This document shows, piece by piece, positions 26,100-34,420 of a DNA stretch of 64,000 nucleotides (its first letter is position 1; the number at the start of each line of letters is the position of its first letter). A program made the position numbers and the translations under genes. This DNA comes from Haladaptatus sp. QDMS2 (GTDB lineage: Archaea > Halobacteriota > Halobacteria > Halobacteriales > Halococcaceae), in assembly GCF_029338295.1 (NCBI RefSeq), contig NZ_CP119792.1, positions 248,001-312,000 on the forward strand, in the 5' to 3' direction. The notes under the pieces are model-generated. The model was not told where the DNA came from. It saw only the letters and a list, made by a program, of their open reading frames with translations, and did no database searches.

Positions 26100-27194
26100 C
26101 TACCACGAGGTGACGGTCACGTCTCGGAGCGGGCGTGAGAACGGGACCGTGACCTGCCCGCCGGTCGAGTCGGCGAGGTAGAAGCCGACGATGACTTCGA
26201 GCGACCGGGTCGCCTCCCGCCCTGTCGAGTGATTCGACGCCGTCCCTTCGAGGAGGCCAACGATGTGGTTCGTTGCGTTCGCGAACGACCCGCGGTAGTC
26301 TTCGTCCCACTCCCAGGCGGTGTCGATGCCGGGAATCGGACGTTCTACGTGGGTGCCATCTTCCAGACTCCAGTAGCGCCACTCGCCGTCGTCGTTGTTC
26401 ATGTAGAGTTTGCCCTCCGTGCCGATGAACTGGAACGTCATCGAGGAGATGTCGCGTGCGACGGTACAGTCGATGGTGACGAACGTGCCGTCGTCCATGA
26501 CGACGAACCCACCGCCCCCGGAGTCGTCCACCTCGCGGTCACCTTCCAGCGCAGTCACGGCGTCGTTTTCGCCGTTGAGGTAGCCGCTCACGCGCTCGGG
26601 GCGTGCATCGAGCAGGAACACGAGCGTGTCGATGAGATGTGTCGAGTTGCGCAGGAGTTCGCGTCTGAACTGGGCGGTCACCGATTTCACGTCACCGAGC
26701 AGGCCATCTTGAATGAGGCCCTGTACGTGCTGGAGTTTGTCCGTAAAGCGAAACGAGTGGTTGATGACGAGTTCTGTGTCCGTCTCGTCGCAGGCAGAAA
26801 TCATCGCCTCCGCGTCGGATACGCTCGACGCGATGGGTTTCTCACACCAGATGACGTCCGGATTCGCGTCCGAGTAGGCGGCGTCCACGACGTGGTCGTG
26901 ATGGAGGAACGTGGGCGTACAGACGGAGACCACGTCGAGGTCCTCCTTGGCGAGCATGGCCTCGTGGCCGACGTACCGTCCCTCCTCGGGAATGTCCCAC
27001 GCGTCGCCGAACCGGTCGATTTTCTCGGCGTCCACGTCCGCCACCGCGACGAGGTCGATCTCGTCTACGGCGTGGTAGCCGCCCGCGTGACTCTCCACGA
27101 ACTTTTTCTGGCCGATATCCTCCTCGTCGTGCAGTCCGAGGACGCCCATCCCAGCGATGCCTCCCGTGCCGATGATGCCCGCTCTATAACTCAT
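26100..27194 (-). CDS. Gfo/Idh/MocA-family oxidoreductase
   Basis: A 364-residue NAD(P)-dependent dehydrogenase of the glucose-fructose oxidoreductase/inositol dehydrogenase family. The Rossmann motif is GIIGTGGIAGMG near residue 6 and the catalytic Lys is in WCEKPIASS near residue 124. The C-terminal beta domain is of the GFO_IDH_MocA_C kind (FQFIGTEGKLYMNN). These enzymes oxidise sugars and inositols. The same frame stays open far upstream, but that stretch lies opposite two well-supported plus-strand genes and has no family features, so the start is the ATG at 27194. It is divergent from the zinc dehydrogenase gene at 27357. Confidence 0.9.
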   Translation of the reverse strand: MSYRAGIIGTGGIAGMGVLGLHDEEDIGQKKFVESHAGGYHAVDEIDLVAVADVDAEKIDRFGDAWDIPEEGRYVGHEAMLAKEDLDVVSVCTPTFLHHDHVVDAAYSDANPDVIWCEKPIASSVSDAEAMISACDETDTELVINHSFRFTDKLQHVQGLIQDGLLGDVKSVTAQFRRELLRNSTHLIDTLVFLLDARPERVSGYLNGENDAVTALEGDREVDDSGGGGFVVMDDGTFVTIDCTVARDISSMTFQFIGTEGKLYMNNDDGEWRYWSLEDGTHVERPIPGIDTAWEWDEDYRGSFANATNHIVGLLEGTASNHSTGREATRSLEVIVGFYLADSTGGQVTVPFSRPLRDVTVTSW

Positions 27195-27356
27195 GCGTGG
27201 ATTGCAAGTGTTTGCTGAAACTATTTGAAGATATGCCATCGGGTGACACTCGCAGGAATATTCCGTGCCGGGAGGGCCGCTACGAGGCCAATTCGAACGA
27301 ATGCCGGTGGCCAAACACTTAACCCACCGCCACAGAGATTTGGACGGTAGCGCACC

Positions 27357-28394
27357 ATGAGAGCGATTATTCAGACGGAGCGAGAGCGAGGCGGAATCGA
27401 ATTCGGGGAACACGAGCGGTCGGACCCGGCACCGGACGAAGCGCTGGTGAAGGTCCACACCGCGGGCCTCTGTGGCAGCGACGCCCACGCCTATAAATAC
27501 ACGGCCGGATTCGAGTGGATTCCCGTCCCGCGGGTGATGGGTCACGAGTACTCGGGCGAAGTCGTCGAAGTCGGCGAGAACGTCGTCGACCTGCAACCCG
27601 GCGACAAGGTCGTAGAGAGTCCCATCCACGACTGTGGACACTGCTTCCAGTGCAAAAACGACCAGTCGAACGTATGTGCGAATTTCAAGGTAACCGGGAT
27701 GCACAACGACGGCTGTTACACCGAGTACACCACCGTCGGTGAGCGCCACCTGCACAAGGTTCCCGAAGCCGTCCCGCTCGACGAGGCAGCCATCACGGAA
27801 CCGACGAGCATCGCGGCCCGGGCGGTCCTCGAACGAGGGACCATCCAGCCGGGACAGAACGTCCTCGTCGAAGGGCCAGGGCCGATTGGCATCCTGACGG
27901 GGGCCATCGCGGACGCCCGCGGCGCGAACGTCGTCGTCTCCGGCCTCGGTGCCGACACGAAGTATCGGCTGCCACTGGCTCAGGAACTCGGCCTCGAAAC
28001 CGTCGATATCGAGAACGAGGACCTCGACGCCTTCACCGAGAACTACACCGACGGTATCGGGTTCGATGCCATCTTCGACACGACGGGCCATCCCTCGGGC
28101 GTGGAGAACGCCGCGGAACAGATTCGTCGCGGTGGTGAAATCATCGTCATCGGCCTCCCGACGGGCGAGAGCGAGGTGTTCTTCACCCCGCTCGTCCGCG
28201 GTGAAGTGGACGTGAACACCTCCTACGGTTCGACGTGGCGCAACTTCGAGCAGGCGCTTCGCCTCATCGAAAACGGCGACATCGACGCGAAGACAATCAT
28301 GGACACCTCCTACAGCGTCGAAGAACCGGTCGAGGCGTTCGAGGACTTCCTCGCCGGAGAGACGTGCAAGCCGGTGTTCCGCTTCTGGGACTGA
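27357..28394 (+). CDS. Zinc-dependent alcohol/polyol dehydrogenase (MDR family)
   Basis: A 345-residue medium-chain dehydrogenase. The catalytic zinc ligands are the Cys of AGLCGSDAH near residue 39 and the His-Glu of MGHEYSG near residue 63. The structural zinc cluster reads CGHCFQCKNDQSNVC. The cofactor site is VEGPGPIGILTGAIADARGA. The substrate-pocket pattern suits L-threonine/sorbitol/threonate-type dehydrogenases. It directly precedes the four-carbon acid kinase and PdxA-type genes, so it may produce or use a four-carbon sugar acid; that is inferred from order. Confidence 0.9.
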   Translation: MRAIIQTERERGGIEFGEHERSDPAPDEALVKVHTAGLCGSDAHAYKYTAGFEWIPVPRVMGHEYSGEVVEVGENVVDLQPGDKVVESPIHDCGHCFQCKNDQSNVCANFKVTGMHNDGCYTEYTTVGERHLHKVPEAVPLDEAAITEPTSIAARAVLERGTIQPGQNVLVEGPGPIGILTGAIADARGANVVVSGLGADTKYRLPLAQELGLETVDIENEDLDAFTENYTDGIGFDAIFDTTGHPSGVENAAEQIRRGGEIIVIGLPTGESEVFFTPLVRGEVDVNTSYGSTWRNFEQALRLIENGDIDAKTIMDTSYSVEEPVEAFEDFLAGETCKPVFRFWD

Positions 28395-28407
28395 GACATC
28401 CCGCAAC

Positions 28408-28412
28408 TTTTT
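28408..28412 (+). terminator. Oligo-T stretch after the zinc dehydrogenase gene
   Basis: Five T lie 14 bases past the stop codon, before the start of the kinase gene. They may be a weak terminator or a promoter part for the next genes. Confidence 0.3.
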
Positions 28413-28436
28413 GGTCGGGTGGACAGAGCGAGTGAT

Positions 28437-29717
28437 ATGGAGTACGCTTTCCTCGTCGTCGCAGACGACCTGACGGGGGCGATGGACACGGGCAACGAGT
28501 TTGCGAGGCGTGGCTACGCGACGACGGTCGCACTCGGCGCGAGGCTCGACGACGACGCCGCGTCGGTCGCCGTCGTCAACACCGAATCGCGCTATAGTTC
28601 GCCAGTCGCCGCCGCGGAAGCCATCGAACGTGCCGTGCGTGAGACGCCCGCTGGTGTCGTCTACAAGAAGGTGGATTCGACGTTGCGCGGGAACCTCGTG
28701 GCTGAAATCGACGCCGCACTGAAAGCGACCGGCGCGGACCTCGCCGTCGTAGCCCCGGCCTTCCCGGCGAACGGCCGGACGACCGAAAACGGCATCCACC
28801 GCGTGAACGGCACGCCAGTCACCGAAACAGCGGCCGGGAACGACCCGGACAAACCCGTCGAAACGGCCCACCTGCCGACGTTGCTCTCGGCCAGCGACCA
28901 CCTCGTTTCGCACCTTCCAGCGGCAACGGCAGAAGCAGGACCCGAAGCGGTCGCGACGAGTCTCGCGGAGATTGCCGACAGTGAGGGACCTGCTGTCGTG
29001 TCCTGTGACGCAAGGAGCGCGGCCCATCTCGCTGCGATTGCAGAAGGTAGCGCAGACTCGGGTCTCGACATCGTCTACGTCGGGAGTGCGGGCCTTGCAG
29101 AGCACGTTGGCGTCCCCACAGAACCGACGGAGGGTGAACACGCCGACGGCCCACCCCGCATCGAAGACCGGGAGGCTCGGGTTCTCGGCATCGCGGGCAG
29201 CACGAGCCCGGTAACGGTCGAACAGGTAGCGGCGGTTCCAGAAGCTCTGCGAGTGCAACTCGACCTGCGCGAGACAGTCGTAAACCCGGAGACAGCCACA
29301 GCAGATGCGGCGACTCGGACCCGCACCTGCCTTCGGAAGCAGAATATTGCACTGCTCGAAACAGTCGGCGAGGACGCGGACGAAGCCCTCCGCGTTGGGC
29401 GGGAACGGGATATTCCCGAACGTGAGATTCGGTCGCGTATCTCTGAAACGCTCGGTGCGGTGACCGCACGTCTCGTCACTGAGGAAACGGTGACTGGGCT
29501 GTTTCTCACCGGTGGGGCCGTCGCCGCGGACGTTCTCGGGGCACTCGGAACCGAGGGCATCAGACTGCAGGGCGTGGCAGTCGAGTCGGGTGTTCCCATC
29601 GGCCGCCTCGTCGGTGGCGAGGCCGCCGGCTTACCCGTCGTGACGAAAGCGGGTGCGTTCGGCGAGACAGGGACAATACATAACTGCCTCGCTACCCTCG
29701 GAGGAGTCGATGAGTGA
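28437..29717 (+). CDS. Four-carbon acid-sugar kinase (DUF1537 family, DtnK/OtnK-like)
   Basis: A 426-residue kinase of the family that phosphorylates D-threonate, L-threonate or D-erythronate. The N-terminal domain opens with VVADDLTGAMDTGNEFAR (family signature) and continues with VYKKVDSTLRGN near residue 76. The C-terminal nucleotide-binding domain has LFLTGGAVAADVLGALG and ESGVPIGRLVGGEAAGLPVVTKAGAFGE. The ATG at 28437 is chosen; a GTG at 28419 is also in frame. The next gene, PdxA-type, overlaps its end by 8 bp. In bacteria this pair turns D-threonate into dihydroxyacetone phosphate and CO2, so the same route is likely here. Confidence 0.88.
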   Translation: MEYAFLVVADDLTGAMDTGNEFARRGYATTVALGARLDDDAASVAVVNTESRYSSPVAAAEAIERAVRETPAGVVYKKVDSTLRGNLVAEIDAALKATGADLAVVAPAFPANGRTTENGIHRVNGTPVTETAAGNDPDKPVETAHLPTLLSASDHLVSHLPAATAEAGPEAVATSLAEIADSEGPAVVSCDARSAAHLAAIAEGSADSGLDIVYVGSAGLAEHVGVPTEPTEGEHADGPPRIEDREARVLGIAGSTSPVTVEQVAAVPEALRVQLDLRETVVNPETATADAATRTRTCLRKQNIALLETVGEDADEALRVGRERDIPEREIRSRISETLGAVTARLVTEETVTGLFLTGGAVAADVLGALGTEGIRLQGVAVESGVPIGRLVGGEAAGLPVVTKAGAFGETGTIHNCLATLGGVDE

Positions 29718-30726
29718 CCGACCTACTGTTGGTGTGACCATGGGCGACCCCGCTGGTGTCGGCGGTGAAATCATCGTGAAAGCGTATCCGCAGCTTTGCG
29801 AATTGGCCACCGTCGTCGTCATCGGAGACGCAGACGTGGTTCGGAAGGCTGTCGATGTTTGCGACGCGGAACTTTCAGTTCGAGCGATTTCGACGGTCGA
29901 TGCAGCCACGAGCGACCCCGGCGAAATTCCCGTCCTCGACCTCGACAACGTCTCTGACCACGCCTACGGCGAACTTCGCGAAGCGTACGGGAAGGCGAGT
30001 CTGGCGTACGTAGAGCGGGCAATCGAACTGGCGAAGTCGGGCGACATCGACGCCATCGTGACCGCGCCCATAAACAAGCAGGCGACGCGCATGGCCGGCA
30101 GCGAACACGCCGGCCACACCGGGATGCTCGCCGCCCACACTGGCACCGAGAACTACTCGATGATGCTCATCGAGGAAGACCTGCGAGTAACGCACGTCAG
30201 CACGCACGTCCCGTTGCGGGAGGCCTGTGACCTCGTGACGACTGAGCGCGTGCTCGCCACCATCGAGGTGACGGCCGAAGCACTTCGACGACTCGGCATC
30301 GAAGCGCCGACTATCGGTGTTGCGGGGCTGAACCCCCACGCGAGCGACGGCGGGTTGCTGGGTACGGAAGACGACTCCGAGATTCGCCCAGCGGTCGAAC
30401 AGGCCCGCGAGCGCGGTATCGACGCCCACGGCCCAGAATCGCCCGACACCGTCTACGTCAAAGCCTCCAGCGGAGCCTACGATTGCGTCGTGTCGATGTA
30501 CCACGACCAGGGGCACATTCCCATCAAGATGCTCGGGTTCAGCGACGGTGCGGCGGTCAGTGGCGTGAACATGACCATCGGCCTCCCCATCGTCCGGACG
30601 AGCGTCGACCACGGAACGGCCTTCGACATCGCCGGCCAGAACGTGGCCTCGGAAGCGAGTCTCATCGACGCCACTCGTGTGGCGGTCAGGGCCGTCAGGT
30701 CGTCACAAACCGTTCACTCTGAGTGA
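29710..30726 (+). CDS. pdxA2: PdxA-type 4-phosphate dehydrogenase (PdxA2/4-phospho-threonate dehydrogenase-like)
   Basis: A 338-residue enzyme of the 4-hydroxythreonine-4-phosphate dehydrogenase family. It has GVTMGDPAGVGGEIIVKAY near residue 8, and metal-binding His in EHAGHTGMLA and STHVPLREACDL. The NPHASDGGLLGTED loop and YHDQGHIPIKMLGF are characteristic. In PdxA the metal His residues are exactly these. Because its ATG overlaps the four-carbon acid kinase gene by 8 bp with GAGGAG as a possible ribosome site inside that gene, it more likely serves threonate breakdown (oxidative decarboxylation to dihydroxyacetone phosphate) than pyridoxal synthesis. The symbol reflects that inference. 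Confidence 0.85.
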   Translation: MSDRPTVGVTMGDPAGVGGEIIVKAYPQLCELATVVVIGDADVVRKAVDVCDAELSVRAISTVDAATSDPGEIPVLDLDNVSDHAYGELREAYGKASLAYVERAIELAKSGDIDAIVTAPINKQATRMAGSEHAGHTGMLAAHTGTENYSMMLIEEDLRVTHVSTHVPLREACDLVTTERVLATIEVTAEALRRLGIEAPTIGVAGLNPHASDGGLLGTEDDSEIRPAVEQARERGIDAHGPESPDTVYVKASSGAYDCVVSMYHDQGHIPIKMLGFSDGAAVSGVNMTIGLPIVRTSVDHGTAFDIAGQNVASEASLIDATRVAVRAVRSSQTVHSE

Positions 30727-30834
30727 ACGGCTGTCTCCGCCGTCGAAACGGGCCGTCGAGCGCGGGAAGTGAAGGCGAAACCGTCACTTGCGTTCGGCAG
30801 GCGGACGCCTCCGTTCGCGTAGGGAGCGATGCTG

Positions 30835-30849
30835 TTCAGTAACACTGAA
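30835..30849. promoter_or_regulatory. Palindrome upstream of the IclR gene
   Basis: TTCAGT and ACTGAA flank AAC (6-bp perfect arms). It lies just before the TATA-like element of the IclR gene, 39 bp from its start, where an activator or repressor would act. A related TTCAG(N5)CTGAA appears at 32567. Confidence 0.45.
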
Positions 30850-30854
30850 TAAAT

Positions 30855-30862
30855 GTTTTATG
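30855..30862 (+). promoter_or_regulatory. TATA-like element for the IclR gene
   Basis: GTTTTATG lies about 29 nt before the ATG at 30888. Confidence 0.5.
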
Positions 30863-30887
30863 GGAGGGGATAGTGTGCATAGCACGC

Positions 30888-31652
30888 ATGACCACCAAAC
30901 AAAAAAACACGGTCGGGGCGATCGAGACGACGCTGCGAATAATGGAGACGCTGAAAGAACTCGACGGCGCGGGGGTAACGGAGCTTTCGACCGAACTCGA
31001 CATCCCAAAGAGCACGGTCCACAGCCACCTTTCGACCCTGCAGGAAAACGAGTACGTGGTCCGAAACGAGAACGACTATCGACTCGGCTTGCAGTTCCTC
31101 GAATTCGGGGAGTACATCCGCAGTCGCCGCCACATCTACGAGGTAGCGAAACCGGAGGTGGAGCAACTGGCAGAGGAGACGGGCGAACTGGCGAATCTGC
31201 TCGTAGAGGAGTGCGGACAGGGGGTCTACCTCTGTCGGGCGCGGGGCACGAACGCCGTCCAGCTCGACACCTACGCCGGCATGCGCGTGAACCTCCACTG
31301 TACGGCGCTCGGAAAGGCGGTCATGGCCCACTACCCGGAAGAACGGGTCGACGAGATACTCGACCGCCACGGGATGCCCGTCCGGACGGAGACCACGATA
31401 ACAGACCGCGAAGAACTGAAACAGGAACTCGCCGAAGCGCGCGAAAAGGGGTACGCAATCGACAACGGCGAACGCCTTGCCGGGCTGCGATGCATCGCCG
31501 CGCCCATCACCGACCAGCAATCCAGGGCGCTCGGCGCGATTAGCATCTCCGGCCCGACGAGCCGAATGCAGGGTGAGAAGTTCGACCGGAAACTCCCGGA
31601 ACTCCTGTTGAGCGCCGCGAACGTCATCGAACTGAACATGACGTACTCGTAA
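30888..31652 (+). CDS. IclR-family transcriptional regulator
   Basis: A 254-residue regulator. The N-terminal winged helix-turn-helix spans residues 10-70, with AIETTLRIMETLKELDGAGVTELS and the recognition helix PKSTVHSHLSTL. The C-terminal effector-binding domain has NLHCTALGKAVMAHYPEERVDEIL and ALGAISISGPTSRMQG. IclR proteins in haloarchaea control sugar and aromatic-acid genes. It is downstream of the kinase/PdxA genes on the same strand but has its own promoter. It likely regulates part of this island; the target is unknown. An upstream GTG-type extension has no conserved residues. Confidence 0.92.
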   Translation: MTTKQKNTVGAIETTLRIMETLKELDGAGVTELSTELDIPKSTVHSHLSTLQENEYVVRNENDYRLGLQFLEFGEYIRSRRHIYEVAKPEVEQLAEETGELANLLVEECGQGVYLCRARGTNAVQLDTYAGMRVNLHCTALGKAVMAHYPEERVDEILDRHGMPVRTETTITDREELKQELAEAREKGYAIDNGERLAGLRCIAAPITDQQSRALGAISISGPTSRMQGEKFDRKLPELLLSAANVIELNMTYS

Positions 31653-31743
31653 TCGTCGGGCTAGGACTGTCCGGCCCCGCTTTGAGCCCATCTCGCCGCG
31701 TCTCCCCACACGCGACACAACCGTCCACCATCGCTGAACAGCT

Positions 31744-31757
31744 AGTTGGTACCAACT
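31744..31757. promoter_or_regulatory. Perfect 14-bp palindrome upstream of the orphan RdfA gene
   Basis: AGTTGGTACCAACT is its own reverse complement. It lies 87 bp before the chosen RdfA start at 31844 (63 bp before the GTG at 31820). Likely a protein-binding site. Confidence 0.5.
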
Positions 31758-31843
31758 GACACTGGTCGCGGACGGCGGAATCGAGTCGAGAAACCGGTGA
31801 ACGAAAGGATTTTGCCCCCGTGAATCAGTTCTTCGACAACGCG

Positions 31844-32470
31844 ATGGTCAACGATTCACCCGGGACCGAAACCGCACAGGCGAACTCGAAAATACAGCGA
31901 GTGACCGAGAAGTACGGGCTGGACGACGTAGACGAAGAACTAACAGAACGGTGGACGCGCGCCGAGAATCCGGAGAGCCTGCGAGACCTCGCAGACCAGT
32001 TCAACCGGTGGGTGCTCGCCGCCGCCGTTTCGAACGCCGGAATGAACGTCCTCGATGGCGAACTCGACAATCTCTACAGACTGCTCACGGACGACGTGAG
32101 TAGGGGTGTCAGGACGGAGGCGACGAAGCGCCTCGAACGCAACGGTATCGACCCCGATACGCTTACGAGCGACTTCGTCTCCCATCAGACCGTCCACAAC
32201 CACCTGACGAAACACCTCTCGGTCACCCAGGAGACGGTTTCCGACGAAGAGCGCATCGAGAAGGGGCGCCAGTCAGTGCTCCGCCTGCAAAACCGGCTTC
32301 GCGCCATCACGGAGGAACTGCTCGACCGCCTCGAACGAACCGGACGCATCACGCTCGGAAGCTTCACCGTATTCGTGAACGTCAACGTGTTCTGTGAGGA
32401 CTGCGGTGTGCAGCTGGGCGTCGACGACCTGCTCACCGCCGGCGGCTGTGACTGTGCAGACGACGAGTAA
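31844..32470 (+). CDS. rdfA: RdfA-family protein (rod-determining factor relative), orphan copy
   Basis: A 208-residue protein of the RdfA type, known in Haloferax volcanii as a factor for rod-shaped cells. Family features are KIQRVTEKYGLDDVDEELTERW near residue 16, the LRDLADQFNRWVLAAA segment, YRLLTDDVSRGVR, ATKRLERNGIDPDTLTSDFVSHQTVHNHL and a C-terminal zinc-ribbon-like CEDCGVQLGVDDLLTAGGCDC (CxxC and CxC). Unlike the copy at 48396, it has no SMC-related partner next to it and stands between an IclR regulator and a dehydratase cluster. GTG at 31820 is an alternative start. It could be a second shape regulator or a repurposed DNA-binding protein. Confidence 0.83.
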   Translation: MVNDSPGTETAQANSKIQRVTEKYGLDDVDEELTERWTRAENPESLRDLADQFNRWVLAAAVSNAGMNVLDGELDNLYRLLTDDVSRGVRTEATKRLERNGIDPDTLTSDFVSHQTVHNHLTKHLSVTQETVSDEERIEKGRQSVLRLQNRLRAITEELLDRLERTGRITLGSFTVFVNVNVFCEDCGVQLGVDDLLTAGGCDCADDE

Positions 32471-32482
32471 AGAGGCAGGTGG

Positions 32483-32506
32483 ATTTACAGTAATATGGCT
32501 GTAAAT
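32483..32506. repeat. Inverted repeat just after the orphan RdfA gene
   Basis: ATTTACAG and CTGTAAAT (8-bp perfect arms) surround TAATATGG, beginning 13 bp after the stop codon. It may be an operator, since its centre CAGTAATATGGCTG resembles the CAGTATGGCTG at 32569, or a termination-related hairpin. Confidence 0.5.
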
Positions 32507-32566
32507 ACAAGATGTGGCGACACCCCCTCCCCGCTCGCTGATGCGTTCAGCCGTGGAATATTTGCG

Positions 32567-32581
32567 TTCAGTATGGCTGAA
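32567..32581. promoter_or_regulatory. Inverted repeat TTCAG-N5-CTGAA
   Basis: TTCAG, five bases (TATGG), CTGAA. Same half-site as the palindrome ahead of the IclR gene at 30835, though with a different inner spacing. Confidence 0.4.
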
Positions 32582-32792
32582 TGATTTGCGAATGCCGTGT
32601 GGGTTGATACCATTGTTGATTCGCAAAATCTCACGGCCAGTTTGCGACATCCATCCACTCTCGGCGCTGAAGCGTTGAAATACTACAAATGTCATCACCG
32701 ATGCACAGGTGTGCCCATTACTGCGAGGAGAAAGTCAGGTGGTGACCATCACGTCGAAAATAGCGGATTGTTGGGTCACCGGTTGTCGGTTT

Positions 32793-33014
32793 TCACTGAA
32801 GAGACGGTGAGTCGAGGGGGTCGAGTCCGCCGTTGGAGCCACGGAACCAGTCGATTCGCCATGTCCGGGTAGTCGTTTCTTCTAGTTGAACGGGTATTTC
32901 CACATGCGGGCCGCGTACGCGAGGCTTTCCCTCGATTTTTCGTTCGCCCGTCGAGAAGTCGTATGCGAGCTCGTACCGTGATGTAAACCAACGTTTCGCG
33001 TGAATCGGCCCCAA
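32793..33014 (-). CDS. Hypothetical small protein or gene remnant
   Basis: A 73-codon open frame with a TTG start. The translation has a protein-like middle (YELAYDFSTGERKIEG, then HVEIPVQLEE, then RIDWFRG), unlike the Arg-rich nonsense of most shadow frames here. No family is recognised and there is no ATG. It could be a degraded remnant of a longer gene. Low certainty. Confidence 0.25.
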   Translation of the reverse strand: MGPIHAKRWFTSRYELAYDFSTGERKIEGKPRVRGPHVEIPVQLEETTTRTWRIDWFRGSNGGLDPLDSPSLQ

Positions 33015-33229
33015 AAATTATCAGTGAGGACGTTCCTGTCTCGGGTCAACCTCGAGGGGTGCCGCCGGGCACAACCGCGCCATCCCACGGTTTTCTGCGA
33101 GAGCGACACTGAGTGGGCCGTCCACACTGGATGAATCGAGTTGCGGCGTCCGTTCGGGCGATGACGCCGACGACGAAGGGGCACCTTGAGGCGAAGAACT
33201 ATGCCATCTCATTTCGAAACGTGAGACAG

Positions 33230-34420
33230 ATGGTACCGACATTCACGGGTTACAGACGAGAGAATGGACGGATCGGCGTCAGGAACCACGTGGCAGTCAT
33301 TCCCACGTCGGTCGCCGCCGCGAGCGTCGCGTCGCGAGTCGCGGGGGATGCAGGGGCGTGGGCAAGAGCGACGCCGCATCAGATGGGGACCTCCCAGCCG
33401 GAGGCGGCACGGAAACAGACAGAGCGCGTCCTCGTCGGCGTCGGACAGAACCCGAACGTCGGGTCCGCGCTGGTGGTCGAACTCGGCACCGAGGACATAG
33501 ACGCGGAAGTGGTCGCAGACCGAATCGCGTCGGTCGGCAAACCCGTCGAGACGCTCTCGATTCGAGACGCCGGTGGAACCCGTACCGCGCTCGATGCTGG
33601 AGCGGACGTGTGCGAGGACCTGAATCACGCTATCAAAGATGCTCGTCGCGAAGAGGCAGACGCCTCGGAACTCGTCTTCGGCGTCGAATGCGGCGGCAGC
33701 GACGCGACGAGCGGCATCGCGGCGAACCCGTCGGTGGGGAACGCCTGTGACCGCCTCATCGCGGACGGCGGCACGGCCAGTTTCAGCGAGACGCCAGAGT
33801 TCATCGGTGCAGAGCACCTTCTCGCCGACCGCTGTGTGGACGAAACGGTGCGCGAGCGACTCCTCGCCCGCGTCGAACGCCGTGAGAACATGGCGAAGAT
33901 GATGGGCGTAGACATCCGCGAAGCCCAGCCGTCACCCGGTAACAAGGAGGGCGGGCTTACGACAATCGAGGAAAAGAGTCTCGGCGCAATCTCGAAAGGC
34001 GGGACTTCGCCCATTCGGGGCATCGTCGATTACGGGGAGCAACTCCCCGTCGGCGGGGGGCTCGTCCTGATGGACACCCCCGGCTACGACGTAGAGAGCG
34101 TCGTCGGCAAGGTGGCCGGCGGCGCACAGGTCGTCGCCTTTACGACCGGGCGCGGGAGCACCACCGGCAACCCAATCGCCCCGGTCATCAAGGTGACGGG
34201 GAACCCGAAGTGCTGGGAGCGCATGTCCAACAACATGGACGTGAATGCGAGCACGATTATCGACGGCGAATCGCTCGACACCGTCGGAACGCGAATCTAC
34301 GACAAACTGCTCGCCGTTGCGGACGGGGAACGAACCGAAGCGGAGAAGCGCCGTCTCGAAGAGTTCGCTATCAACGAACTCCAGCCGAACGAACTGGCGC
34401 GACTGGGGGCGGGCGTATGA
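33230..34420 (+). CDS. UxaA-family large subunit 1 (split altronate/galactarate-type dehydratase)
   Basis: A 396-residue protein covering the large part of altronate/galactarate dehydratases (UxaA, GarD). Compared with my recollection of E. coli UxaA, it keeps VECGGSDATSGIAANP near residue 152, SETPEFIGAEHLL, PSPGNKEGGLTTIEEKSLG and FTTGRGSTTGNP. It has lost the N-terminal Cys motifs: the usual HxxGC reads PHQMGTSQ, GLGCE reads ELGTED, the Cys of SLGC is Ala, and the C-terminal Cys region is absent. It overlaps the small SAF gene by 4 bp. It probably needs the second large subunit for a full active site. Confidence 0.87.
   Translation: MVPTFTGYRRENGRIGVRNHVAVIPTSVAAASVASRVAGDAGAWARATPHQMGTSQPEAARKQTERVLVGVGQNPNVGSALVVELGTEDIDAEVVADRIASVGKPVETLSIRDAGGTRTALDAGADVCEDLNHAIKDARREEADASELVFGVECGGSDATSGIAANPSVGNACDRLIADGGTASFSETPEFIGAEHLLADRCVDETVRERLLARVERRENMAKMMGVDIREAQPSPGNKEGGLTTIEEKSLGAISKGGTSPIRGIVDYGEQLPVGGGLVLMDTPGYDVESVVGKVAGGAQVVAFTTGRGSTTGNPIAPVIKVTGNPKCWERMSNNMDVNASTIIDGESLDTVGTRIYDKLLAVADGERTEAEKRRLEEFAINELQPNELARLGAGV

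Larger units (their letters stand above)
32507..33229. other. Gene-poor stretch between RdfA and the split dehydratase
   Basis: About 720 bases without a well-supported gene. It contains GCGTTCAG at 32543 and again at 32564, the inverted repeat TTCAG(N5)CTGAA at 32567-32581, and a weak minus-strand open frame at 32793-33014. No tRNA or insertion sequence was seen. The upstream part is richer in AT than the surroundings and could hold the control region of the dehydratase genes. Confidence 0.5.

Noticed and set aside
27195-29258. A very long minus-strand open frame continuing upstream of the Gfo/Idh/MocA gene
   Set aside because: It lies opposite the zinc dehydrogenase and four-carbon acid kinase genes, has an Arg/Val-rich composition typical of the complement of GC-rich haloarchaeal genes, and shows no family features.
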